The notes under the pieces are model-generated. The model was given only the letters and a program-made list of their open reading frames with translations, was not told the DNA's origin and did not search any database. From Algiphilus sp022763315 (lineage in GTDB: Bacteria; Pseudomonadota; Gammaproteobacteria; Nevskiales; Nevskiaceae), in assembly GCF_965249985.1 (NCBI RefSeq), contig NZ_OZ252280.1: a stretch of DNA of 64,000 nucleotides; one strand, written 5' to 3'. Position 1 is the first letter of the stretch. Each line of letters begins with the position of its first letter. The position numbers and the translations under genes are program-made. Of this stretch, positions 46,186-54,171 are shown piece by piece.

Positions 46186-46260
46186 GGGTGGTTAGCTCAG
46201 CGGTAGAGCACTGCCTTCACACGGCAGGGGTCACAAGTTCAAATCTTGTACCACCCACCA
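46186..46260 (+). tRNA. tRNA-Val (anticodon CAC)
   Basis: A 75-nt cloverleaf. The acceptor stem is GGGTGGT with ACCACCC, the D arm contains TTAGCTCAGCGGTAGAGC, the anticodon stem is CTGCC/GGCAG around TTCACAC (anticodon CAC, reading GUG), and the T arm is ACAAG-TTCAAAT-CTTGT. The 3' CCA is encoded. It is a single-gene transcript with its own promoter and terminator. Confidence 0.97.
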
Positions 46261-46272
46261 GTTGCACATCCT

Positions 46273-46309
46273 AAAGCCCCCGGCGCACCAGGTGCCGGGG
46301 GCTTTCTTC
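46273..46309 (+). terminator. terminator of tRNA-Val
   Basis: AAAGCCCCCGGC and GCCGGGGGCTTT form a 12-bp perfect stem with a 9-base loop, followed by CTTCT. It begins 12 bases after the tRNA CCA end. Confidence 0.85.
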
Positions 46310-46641
46310 TGGGCGATGCGCGGTTGCGGGGAATGCTGAATCGCAAATCCGACGAACCGTCGCTCTGCCGCCGCCGGCCTTTGTCGCCGCGCTCCGCGGA
46401 TCAGGAAGTAGGTCGCGGTGCTCGCAGAGGGCTTGAGGCCAGGAGGGAGATCCATCGACTCCGGCACGGCGCGGGGTGGCAGGCAACGCGGGTGAAGTGC
46501 ATGCCGCGCGATCTCGCAGGATGCGTTGTCTTGGGATGTCACGGGCCTGTGGCAAGATGGACGGCATTCGGGAGCGGGGTTTAGGGCAGGGCGTTCTTGC
46601 GAACAATCGCAAGTGCCGAGCCTTTGAGCAGGGAGCGTGTG
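46310..46641 (+). other. 332-bp stretch without a supported gene
   Basis: Both strands carry open frames here, but they are rich in Arg, Pro and Cys, run antisense over the tRNA, and have no ribosome sites or family resemblance. I see no attachment-site copy of the tRNA 3' end, no integrase and no repeat. The last ~30 bases hold the GGGAG ribosome site of the gene at 46642. Confidence 0.6.
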
Positions 46642-47808
46642 ATGCCATCAAGGGTGCTGTGGGGGCTGGTCCTGGCGACCGGGGTGCTGGGCGTGGTTGC
46701 GTTGGCCATTTTCGCGCCCGGCTTCTTGCCGTTGCCCGAGCGAGCGGCGTCGTCATCGTCGCTGAACATCTCCTGGTTTGTCTATCGCGATGTCAATCGC
46801 AACGGCATCTATGATCTTGCCGATCGACCTTATGCTGGGTTGCCGGTGCAGCTCAGCCGGCCCGACGGCAGCACCCGCGTTCATCGCTCCAATATCAACG
46901 GCTTCGCTAATTTCAAGATGTCGCGCGATCCATCGGCCGGCGTCATACACCGCGCACAGCCGTACCGCTTTACGGCACGCCTTCCGGATCAGTGGGAGGT
47001 CACCTCCGGCGCGCGCGAGGAAACGGTTTCCTTTGTGGAGCGCGATGGGGCCCCGGCGGGTCTGATTGCCGAGCGCGTGATGGAGCCGCTCGGGGTATCT
47101 CCGCGGCCGCAGATCATGGGCCAGGTGGGTGGCGATGCCGGGCGCTACGCGCTACGCGCCATCCGCCCCGACGGCAGTATGCGCACCATCGCGCTCGAAC
47201 CTCAGGGGCAGTTCCGTGTGTCCGGCATGGATGGCGCCTGGCAGCTCATTCGTGAGGATCTTGAGAGCGGCGAGCAGGTTCGTCGACGCGTGGCCATGGG
47301 CTTTTATCCGCAGGTCCTTTCCGCCGCCTTCTTCTCCGAGGCAAGGGAGGCGCCCCCGGCAAGACAAGCGGTGACGGTGCGCTTCGATGACCTGATCACC
47401 ACCAATACCGTGTACGAGATCCCCAACGGTTATCGCGGATTGCTGTGGAAGAACTGGCTGGTGACGCACAACTTGTTCTATCAAGGGGCGGGCTATGTCA
47501 ATGCCACGGTGTCATCGGAATTTCTGGCCTACAACAGCTCCGGCCACCCGGCGCGCATTGCGCACGATCAGCCCTTTGATTTCGAGGGCAGCTATATCGG
47601 TGTCGCCTGGCCGCAGGCGCGCCGCGGCGGGGTCCACGTCAAGGGCTATCGAGGCGACCAGCTCGTGTACCACGATCGGCTCCAGCTCGATCCGCGCTCG
47701 CCGGTGTACTTCCACGCCGGGTATCGCGATATCACCGCTGTCGAGATCTATTCGGATCTCTACTGGCAGGTGGTACTGGACGACAGCCGGTTTCGCCTGC
47801 CGCGCTGA
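46642..47808 (+). CDS. membrane-anchored protein with an SdrD-B/Cna-B-like domain, uncharacterised
   Basis: A 388-residue envelope protein. One N-terminal membrane helix (about residues 5-29, signal anchor) leads to a domain with VYRDVNRNGIYDLADRPYAGLPVQL (about 48-72). This is the calcium-loop and strand pattern of SdrD-B/Cna-B beta-sandwich domains (D-x-N-x-G-x-x-D). The rest is beta-rich with no catalytic motif; residues ~240-385 may form a second jelly-roll-like domain. The ATG at 46642 follows GGGAG. The gene is flanked by the tRNA and a convergent hydrolase gene. The domain call is by eye and the function is unknown. Confidence 0.75.
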   Translation: MPSRVLWGLVLATGVLGVVALAIFAPGFLPLPERAASSSSLNISWFVYRDVNRNGIYDLADRPYAGLPVQLSRPDGSTRVHRSNINGFANFKMSRDPSAGVIHRAQPYRFTARLPDQWEVTSGAREETVSFVERDGAPAGLIAERVMEPLGVSPRPQIMGQVGGDAGRYALRAIRPDGSMRTIALEPQGQFRVSGMDGAWQLIREDLESGEQVRRRVAMGFYPQVLSAAFFSEAREAPPARQAVTVRFDDLITTNTVYEIPNGYRGLLWKNWLVTHNLFYQGAGYVNATVSSEFLAYNSSGHPARIAHDQPFDFEGSYIGVAWPQARRGGVHVKGYRGDQLVYHDRLQLDPRSPVYFHAGYRDITAVEIYSDLYWQVVLDDSRFRLPR

Positions 47809-47826
47809 GGCTGGCTGCTACGCGCT

Positions 47827-49017
47827 TCAGGCGGCAGCGGCCGGCGTGGCGCCTTGCAGCCAACGGTCGACCTCGGGCCAGATACGCGTCGGGGCCTCAC
47901 GACCGCTGACGATGCTCATGTGCCCGCCGGGCACGGTGAAGACGGTGCATTCCGCCTGCGCCATCAAGTCCACCAGCCGCTGGCTCGCAGCGGGCGTGAT
48001 GATGGGATCCTTGTCGCCCACGACGATGAGTACCCTTGTCTTGATATCGCGTAGTCGGGCGCTGCAGCCGCGGATGGGCAGCTTGCCCCTGGCCAGCACA
48101 TTGTCCGTGATCAGGAATTGCACAATGTCCTGCGCCACGCCACCCGGGTAGGCGACCATGTTGTCGAGAAAGGCGGCGTGGGTAGCGTGTGCCTGTACAT
48201 GGCTGCGGTCATCAAGGCGTCGCAGCAGCTCGAGATGACCGCGCAGGGTGCCGGCGGGGCTCATCAGCTTGAAGCCCAGCGCATTGGCCCAGCCGGGCAC
48301 GTGCCAGAGCACGCTGGGGCTGTCATGGACCTTCCAGCCGGTATGCCGGGACAGCGCCTTGAGCGGGCCGGCCAGGTGCCGATTCACCATTCCCGGCGCG
48401 TGGTAGTCGCAGGGCGGGCCGAGCAGCACCAGCGCTTCGAGATCCGGATCCCCCAGGGCGGCATAGGCGTAGCTGAACAGGGCGCCCAGGCTCCAGCCAT
48501 GCAGCACGACGCGTCGCTGGCCGCAGTGGGCACGCGCGGCTTCCAGCATGGCCGGCATGAAGTCCTGCAGGTAGGTGCCCATGGTGTAGTGCGCGTGCCG
48601 GCGCGTCGGCGCCCCCCAATCGATCAGATAGACGGGATGGCCTTGATCGCGCAGGTGCGCCACCAGGCTGCGATCCGGGAAGAGGTCGTAGATGAGCATA
48701 TTGACGCCCGCCGGCGGGACCACTATGACCGGCGTTTTGGTCGCAGTTCCCGGCAGGGGCGGTGGGTAGTGCCGCAGGGACACGATCTCGCGGCGTGCGA
48801 TGACCTCAAAGGGCGCGGTCTGCGCCAACACCAGCCGGTCCGGGCGGCGTAGCCGGTCGTGCAGATTGGTGACGCGGGTGGACAGTCGAAGGCCAGCAGA
48901 TGCCATGGGGAAGGGGCTCGTAATCGCGAGGGTGCGCAGTCGGGGACGCGGTACCTTGTCCCACAGCCAGCGCACGCCGAAATCGAGTGGCGCATTGTAG
49001 TGGTTGGCTGCCGCCAT
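47827..49017 (-). CDS. alpha/beta hydrolase related to PHA synthase (PhaC-like fold, Ser nucleophile)
   Basis: A 396-residue alpha/beta-fold protein. The nucleophile elbow is G174-W-S176-L-G178, the acid is probably Asp337 (VGDKDP) and the base His366 (PGGHMSI). The overall pattern (VPPAGVNMLIYDLFPDRSL, YLIDWGAP, the C-terminal GGH) resembles polyhydroxyalkanoate synthases. Those have Cys in the elbow, so esterase, lipase or depolymerase activity is more likely. It is the last gene of a tetR-SDR-hydrolase unit, with 39 bases between it and the SDR gene. The GCTGCCGCC tail encodes a poly-Ala end. Confidence 0.82.
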   Translation of the reverse strand: MAAANHYNAPLDFGVRWLWDKVPRPRLRTLAITSPFPMASAGLRLSTRVTNLHDRLRRPDRLVLAQTAPFEVIARREIVSLRHYPPPLPGTATKTPVIVVPPAGVNMLIYDLFPDRSLVAHLRDQGHPVYLIDWGAPTRRHAHYTMGTYLQDFMPAMLEAARAHCGQRRVVLHGWSLGALFSYAYAALGDPDLEALVLLGPPCDYHAPGMVNRHLAGPLKALSRHTGWKVHDSPSVLWHVPGWANALGFKLMSPAGTLRGHLELLRRLDDRSHVQAHATHAAFLDNMVAYPGGVAQDIVQFLITDNVLARGKLPIRGCSARLRDIKTRVLIVVGDKDPIITPAASQRLVDLMAQAECTVFTVPGGHMSIVSGREAPTRIWPEVDRWLQGATPAAAA

Positions 49018-49056
49018 GGGGCGACGGACATCGATGCCGCGATGCGCCGTGCCGGG

Positions 49057-49851
49057 CTAGTGGTTGCGCATGGCGAAATAGGCGACCAATGCCTGCAGCT
49101 GCCGCGGCAGGAAACGCATCGAGAAGGCGCTGAGCGCGTTGATGAGTCCGGTCACGATTTCCGGCCGGCCCGCCAGCATGCGCTTGACGCCCATGCGCGC
49201 CACGGTCGCACTCGTCATCATCGTGGCCTTGTGGAACCAGGTTTTCTTTTGGCCCGAGACCTGCAGGAACTCGGTAGCGGTGACGCCCGGGCAGACGGTG
49301 GTGCAGGTGACGCCGCTGCCACGCAGCTCGAAATGCAGGGCGTGTCCCAGGCTGAGTACATAGGCCTTGGCGGCCGCATAGGCGGCGTAACCCGGCGACG
49401 GCTGGAAGGCGCCCACCGAGGAGATCAGCATGATGCGGCCTCTGCCGCGCGCCACCATGCCGTTGACGAAAAGCCGGGTGAGATGGGTGAGGGCAACGAC
49501 ATCGACTTGCAGCATCTGCTCGGTCCGCTCCCAGGAAAGATCCTGAAAATCCCCGAAGAGCCCGAAGCCGGCGTTATTGATGAGTATGTCGACGCGCTCG
49601 CCTGCGTCGCTCAGCGCCTGGTGCAGCGCGGTGCAGGCCGCAGGATCGCCAAGATCGGCAACGCGATAGGACACATCCGCCGCATAACTGCTACGCAAGT
49701 CTTCACAGACCTGCTGCAACTGCGCCTCGCGCCGCGCCACCAAAATGAGTCGGGCCCCGCGCGCGGCGAGTTCGCGTGCGAAATCGACACCGAGGCCGCT
49801 GGAAGCGCCGGTTATCAGTGCGGTCTGTCCGTTCAGGTCTTGATCAGCCAT
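49057..49851 (-). CDS. short-chain dehydrogenase/reductase
   Basis: A 264-residue NAD(P)H oxidoreductase of the classical SDR type. The cofactor loop is TGASSGLG (14-21), with NNAG at 92-95. The catalytic Ser145, Tyr158 and Lys162 are complete (SSVGAFQ ... YAAYAAAK). The substrate is unknown; a basic, hydrophobic C-terminus (about residues 210-264) suggests a lipid-like or membrane-near substrate. It overlaps tetR by 8 bases and is followed by the PhaC-like hydrolase, so the three are probably one transcript. Confidence 0.92.
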   Translation of the reverse strand: MADQDLNGQTALITGASSGLGVDFARELAARGARLILVARREAQLQQVCEDLRSSYAADVSYRVADLGDPAACTALHQALSDAGERVDILINNAGFGLFGDFQDLSWERTEQMLQVDVVALTHLTRLFVNGMVARGRGRIMLISSVGAFQPSPGYAAYAAAKAYVLSLGHALHFELRGSGVTCTTVCPGVTATEFLQVSGQKKTWFHKATMMTSATVARMGVKRMLAGRPEIVTGLINALSAFSMRFLPRQLQALVAYFAMRNH

Positions 49852-50521
49852 CGTTGGGTCCTCCCGGGGTCCAGCCGCGCAATACGGCCGTAAAGGTGTG
49901 TTCGAACTGTGTCGCGAAATCCACCGCGAAGACGGATAGCGCTGGGTCAGCCTGCACCTTGCGGATGACAGGCGCTGGATCGGCGGCGTGTTGCCAGCCG
50001 ACCGTCAGAATGTGTGCATTCAGCATGAGCCGGAACCCGTCACCCGGCGCACAGGCGGGCAGCAGGCGCTCGAGTGTCGTGGCACAGGGCGCGAGGCCCG
50101 CGTACAGGCGCTGCTTGAAGGCGCGCGCCGCCGTCTCGTCAATGTTCTGCTCCAGCACCACGTGCAGCAGTCCAATCAGCTTGCGCAGCAGTGGTCGGGC
50201 GGCGATGGCCTGCGTAAAGGTCCGGGTGATGCGCTCCGGCGTCGCCGGCGCCTGCAGCTGGTTCAGCGCGCTGTCCAGGGCACGCAGGCAGTCCTCGAGC
50301 TCTTCGCCGAGCAAAGCGACGAAGAGGGCTTCCTTGGTGGGGAAATACAGGTAGACCGTGCCCTTGGCGATATCCGCCTGTTGCGCGATGCGGGCCATCG
50401 CCAATCGCTCGTAGGGCGTCTCAGCCAGCAAGCCGCGCGCCGTTTCCATGATGCGCCTGCGACGGTCCGCCTGCTGCGCGGGGTGGTGCGCGCGCCGCAG
50501 TGGCGTGGAGGGAGTGACCAT
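49844..50521 (-). CDS. TetR-family transcriptional regulator
   Basis: A 225-residue repressor with an N-terminal helix-turn-helix (about residues 23-68, MARIAQQADIAKGTVYLYFPTKEALF) and a C-terminal ligand-binding domain that is variable in this family. It is the first gene of the tetR-SDR-hydrolase unit, overlapping the SDR gene by 8 bases. No ribosome site precedes the ATG. The promoter at 50528-50556 would start transcription at or next to the ATG, so the mRNA may be leaderless. Palindromes around the start suggest autoregulation. The ligand is not known; a fatty-acyl or lipid-like inducer would fit the neighbours (inference). Confidence 0.9.
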   Translation of the reverse strand: MVTPSTPLRRAHHPAQQADRRRRIMETARGLLAETPYERLAMARIAQQADIAKGTVYLYFPTKEALFVALLGEELEDCLRALDSALNQLQAPATPERITRTFTQAIAARPLLRKLIGLLHVVLEQNIDETAARAFKQRLYAGLAPCATTLERLLPACAPGDGFRLMLNAHILTVGWQHAADPAPVIRKVQADPALSVFAVDFATQFEHTFTAVLRGWTPGGPNDG

Positions 50522-50550
50522 GGGTCAACTATTAATGACCCAAGGTCATT
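50521..50550 (-). promoter_or_regulatory. TetR operator palindromes
   Basis: AATGACC-CAA-GGTCATT (50534-50550) is a perfect 7-bp-arm palindrome. A second overlapping inverted repeat, TGGGTCA ... TGACCCA (50521-50527 and 50536-50542), shares the central half-site, giving three related half-sites in 30 bp. The first palindrome exactly fills the spacer of the tetR promoter. Confidence 0.7.
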
Positions 50551-50556
50551 TGTCAA
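50528..50556 (-). promoter_or_regulatory. sigma70 promoter of the tetR operon
   Basis: On the minus strand a perfect TTGACA (50556-50551), a 17-bp spacer and AATAGT (50533-50528) are seen. The expected start site is 50521-50522, that is, at the tetR ATG. Confidence 0.65.
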
Positions 50557-50711
50557 TGGCTGCGCAGGATGCCCTTCCTGCCAACCCGTCAGTGCTGGCG
50601 ATAGGCACGGCGGAGACCTGGTCGCCGCTGCGCGCAGCAATGCGGCAAGCCCTGGGTCGCGGCAATCGGCTGAGCTCGTGCTGCGCCCTGAGCCGCAGGG
50701 CGATAGCGCTA

Positions 50712-50725
50712 TTGATCCAGGTCAT
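50712..50725 (+). promoter_or_regulatory. degenerate FNR/Anr-like box upstream of ccoN
   Basis: TTGAT-CCAG-GTCAT has a perfect first half and two mismatches in the second (consensus ATCAA). It lies 57 bases before the ccoN ATG, and cbb3 operons are typical Anr/FNR targets. No convincing -10 element is visible at the expected distance. The rest of the tetR-ccoN gap (50551-50782) holds no gene. Confidence 0.4.
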
Positions 50726-50782
50726 CGCGGCAGGTGGGCGCGTGCCGGACGATGTGCGCCACTCGATAGGGGAGGAGCCCCA

Positions 50783-52212
50783 ATGGCTACGACGATTCCG
50801 GCTTCGCCGGCCAAGTATCACGACAAGGTCGTTCGTCAGTTCACGCTGATGACGGTGGTGTGGGGCATCGTCGGCATGACGGTGGGCGTGCTCATCGCCG
50901 CCCAGCTGTTGTGGCCGGCGCTCAACTTCGATACGCCCTGGCTGACCTACAGCCGCCTGCGGCCCTTGCACACCAACGCGGTGATCTTCGCCTTTGGTGG
51001 TAGTGCCCTAATCGCCACCAGCTACTGGATCGTGCAACGCACCTGCCATGTCCCGCTGTTTGCGCCCAAGCTCGCCGCCTTTACCTTCTGGGGCTGGCAG
51101 ACGGTGATCGTGGCGGCCGCCATCACGCTCCCGCTCGGCATCACGCAGTCCAAGGAATACGCCGAACTGGAGTGGCCGATCGCGCTGCTCATTGCGGTGG
51201 TATGGGTGGCCTACGCCATTGTTTTCTTCGGCACGATCGCCATACGCCGCGTCAAGCACATTTACGTGGCCAACTGGTTCTACGGCGCCTTCATCATCGC
51301 CGTGGCGATGTTGCATATCGTCAACAACGCCGCCATCCCGGTCAGCATGTGGAAGTCCTACTCGGTCTACCCGGGCGTGGTAGATGCGATGGTGCAGTGG
51401 TGGTATGGCCACAACGCGGTGGGCTTCTTCCTGACCGCGGGCTTCCTCGGCATGATGTACTACTTCGTGCCCAAGCAGGCAGGCCGGCCGGTCTTTTCGT
51501 ATCGGCTGTCCATCGTCCACTTCTGGGCGCTCATCTCCATCTACATGTGGGCAGGCCCGCACCATCTGCACTACACGGCGCTGCCGGACTGGGTGCAGTC
51601 GCTGGGCATGGCCTTCTCGCTGATCCTGTTCGCGCCCAGCTGGGGCGGCATGATCAACGGCATCATGACGCTGTCGGGCGCCTGGCATAAGCTGCGCGAA
51701 GACCCGATCCTGAAGTTCCTGATCGTGTCGTTGTCCTTCTATGGCATGTCGACCTTCGAAGGGCCGATGATGTCGATCAAAACCGTGAATGCGCTCTCGC
51801 ACTACACGGACTGGACCATCGGCCACGTGCATTCTGGCGCGCTCGGCTGGGTGGCGATGATTTCCATCGGATCCCTCTACGCGCTGATCCCGAAGCTGTG
51901 GGGCCGTTCGGAGATGTACAGCGTGCCGGCCATCAATCTGCACTTCTGGCTGTCCACCATCGGCGTGGTGCTGTACGCCGCCTCGATGTGGGTGGCCGGC
52001 ATCATGCAGGGCCTGATGTGGCGCGCGGTGGAGGATGACGGAACCCTCACTTACAGCTTCATGGAAGCGCTCAACGCCACCTATCCCTATTACGCAGTTC
52101 GTCTGTTGGGCGGCGCTCTCTTCCTGTCCGGCATGTTCATCATGGCCTGGAATGTCTGGAAGACGATCGCCGGCCAGCAAGCGGCGCAGTTCACCGTCGC
52201 GGAGGCCCGGGC

Positions 52213-52216
<4 letters not shown>
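50783..52216 (+). CDS. ccoN: cytochrome c oxidase cbb3-type, subunit I (CcoN)
   Basis: Catalytic haem-copper subunit of the high-affinity cbb3 terminal oxidase in the inner membrane, reducing oxygen and pumping protons. The 477-residue protein has about twelve helices. Haem-ligand histidines lie in LHTNAVIFAFG, QWWYGHNAVGFFLT and the GPHHLHYTALPDW segment, with a further His in IGHVHSGALG. GGGGAGG precedes the ATG at 50783. The frame is open much further upstream, but that part runs antisense to tetR. The stop overlaps ccoO (ATGA). Confidence 0.97.
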
Positions 52217-52823
<607 letters not shown>

Positions 52824-52824
<1 letters not shown>

Positions 52825-52991
52825 TGCTGCAAGGAATCGTCACGCTGCTGGCCATGATCGCCTTTCTCGGCGTCTGCGTGTGGGCCTACAGCCGCCACAA
52901 GAAGGCGGATTTTGAGGAAGCGGCACGACTGCCGTTCAACGATGAAGAAGAGGATGGACACGAGGCCCATCGCAAGGAGAACCGCTCATGA
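52824..52991 (+). CDS. ccoQ: cbb3 oxidase small subunit CcoQ
   Basis: A 55-residue single-helix protein that stabilises the cbb3 complex. It has a membrane helix at about residues 4-23 (MLQGIVTLLAMIAFLGVCVW), a basic YSRHKKADFEEAARLPF segment just after it, which is the usual CcoQ pattern, and an acidic EEED tail. The start ATG shares the A of the ccoO stop (TGATG), and the stop overlaps the ccoP ATG (ATGA). Its place between ccoO and ccoP makes the call firm despite its size. Confidence 0.93.
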
Positions 52992-53887
52992 GTACCTTTT
53001 GGAGTGTGACGGTCACGGTGGTCGTTCTCCTGAACATTCTTGCCTGCGTCTGGTTGTTGATCTGGACCTCCAAGAAGCAGCCGGGAGAAGTGGCGGAAGG
53101 GGCCGAGAAGGACCACGTCTGGGACGGGGACTTGCGCGAGCTGAACAACCCGCTGCCGCGCTGGTGGCTCCATACCTTCATTCTCAGCATCGTCTTCGCG
53201 CTGGGCTATCTGGTGGCCTACCCAGGGCTCGGCAACTTCCCCGGCCTGCTCGGCTGGAGCCAGCACAAGCAACACGATGAGCGACTGGCCGAGGTGCAGG
53301 AACAGCGCCAGAGCTTCTATGCCCAATTCGAGGGCAAGAGCGTGACGGAGTTGGCCGGTGATCCGGCGGCGCGCAGCTTCGGCAGTGAGCTGTATTCCAT
53401 TCAGTGCGCCGGTTGCCACGGCGTCAATGCCCAGGGCGCCGTGGGATTCCCGAACCTGCGGGACGATGTCTGGATCTGGGGCGGGGACGCGCAGGCGATT
53501 CACACCACCATTGCCAAGGGCCGCCAGGCCGTGATGCCGCAGTTCTACGCCACGCTGGATCAGGAAGCTGTTCCGGCCCTGATCGAGTACGTCCGCAACT
53601 GGGACAACGCCGATCTTCGGGGCGAGCGTCTGGCGCTGGCGCAGCAGACCTTTCAGCGCAATTGCATGGCGTGTCATGGGCCCGACGGCCAGGGCAATCC
53701 GTTGATGGGGGCGCCGAATCTGCGTAACGGTGAATGGCTCTACGGCGGTAGTGAGGAAGCCGTGCGCCAGTCCATTCTGTTCGGCCGCAACGGCAATATG
53801 CCGGCTTTCGGCAACGCCCTGAGTGCGCTGGATATCGACCTGTTGGCGGCCTATGTGCTGGGTCTCAATGAAGGCGGCGCCGAATGA
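52988..53887 (+). CDS. ccoP: cytochrome c oxidase cbb3-type, subunit III (CcoP)
   Basis: Di-haem cytochrome c, the entry point for electrons from soluble cytochrome c. The 299-residue protein has two N-terminal helices (about residues 4-27 and 60-78). Two haem-binding motifs follow, C140-x-x-C143-H144 (QCAGCHG) and C226-x-x-C229-H230 (NCMACHG), each followed by a Met-containing loop. The N-terminal hydrophilic EKDHVWDGDLRELNNPLPRWW segment is characteristic of CcoP. Confidence 0.97.
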   Translation: MSTFWSVTVTVVVLLNILACVWLLIWTSKKQPGEVAEGAEKDHVWDGDLRELNNPLPRWWLHTFILSIVFALGYLVAYPGLGNFPGLLGWSQHKQHDERLAEVQEQRQSFYAQFEGKSVTELAGDPAARSFGSELYSIQCAGCHGVNAQGAVGFPNLRDDVWIWGGDAQAIHTTIAKGRQAVMPQFYATLDQEAVPALIEYVRNWDNADLRGERLALAQQTFQRNCMACHGPDGQGNPLMGAPNLRNGEWLYGGSEEAVRQSILFGRNGNMPAFGNALSALDIDLLAAYVLGLNEGGAE

Positions 53888-54144
53888 AGGATCCCCAGAT
53901 CCTCGTCGAACGCGAGCGCGCGCCGGACTGGTCCTACCGGTTCCGGCGCGCCGCCTCGATTGGCTGGGCCGCCTTCATCGGCGCCGTGCTTGCGCTGCTT
54001 GCCTTGCTGATGGCGTGGGAAACCCTGCTCATTTCCGGTGACCGACCCGGCTGGGGCCTCCTTGCCGGCTGCTTTGCGGTGATCTGGCTGATCGCACTGG
54101 TGCCGGCAGTGATTGCCTGGTCGCTGGCCGGACGCCCCCGATAA
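53884..54144 (+). CDS. small two-helix membrane protein in the cco operon, unknown
   Basis: An 86-residue protein overlapping the ccoP stop (ATGA). It has two membrane helices (about residues 26-46 and 56-80) and a charged N-terminal arm ending PDWSYRFRR. I know no named cbb3 gene at this point. Its tight coupling to ccoP suggests a small accessory subunit or assembly factor, which is inference only. A 27-base gap follows before ccoG. Confidence 0.75.
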   Translation: MKDPQILVERERAPDWSYRFRRAASIGWAAFIGAVLALLALLMAWETLLISGDRPGWGLLAGCFAVIWLIALVPAVIAWSLAGRPR

Positions 54145-54171
54145 CGCGCGACATCATCTACGAAGGAACGC

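Noticed and set aside
46231..46542. A minus-strand frame starting over the tRNA-Val 3' end and its terminator
   Set aside because: Its C-terminus is the antisense translation of the tRNA T arm and acceptor stem, a frequent annotation artefact; no ribosome site.
50783..50783. Long in-frame extension of ccoN back to 49988
   Set aside because: The extension runs antisense through tetR and is not membrane-like; GGGGAGG and the family N-terminus fix the start at 50783.
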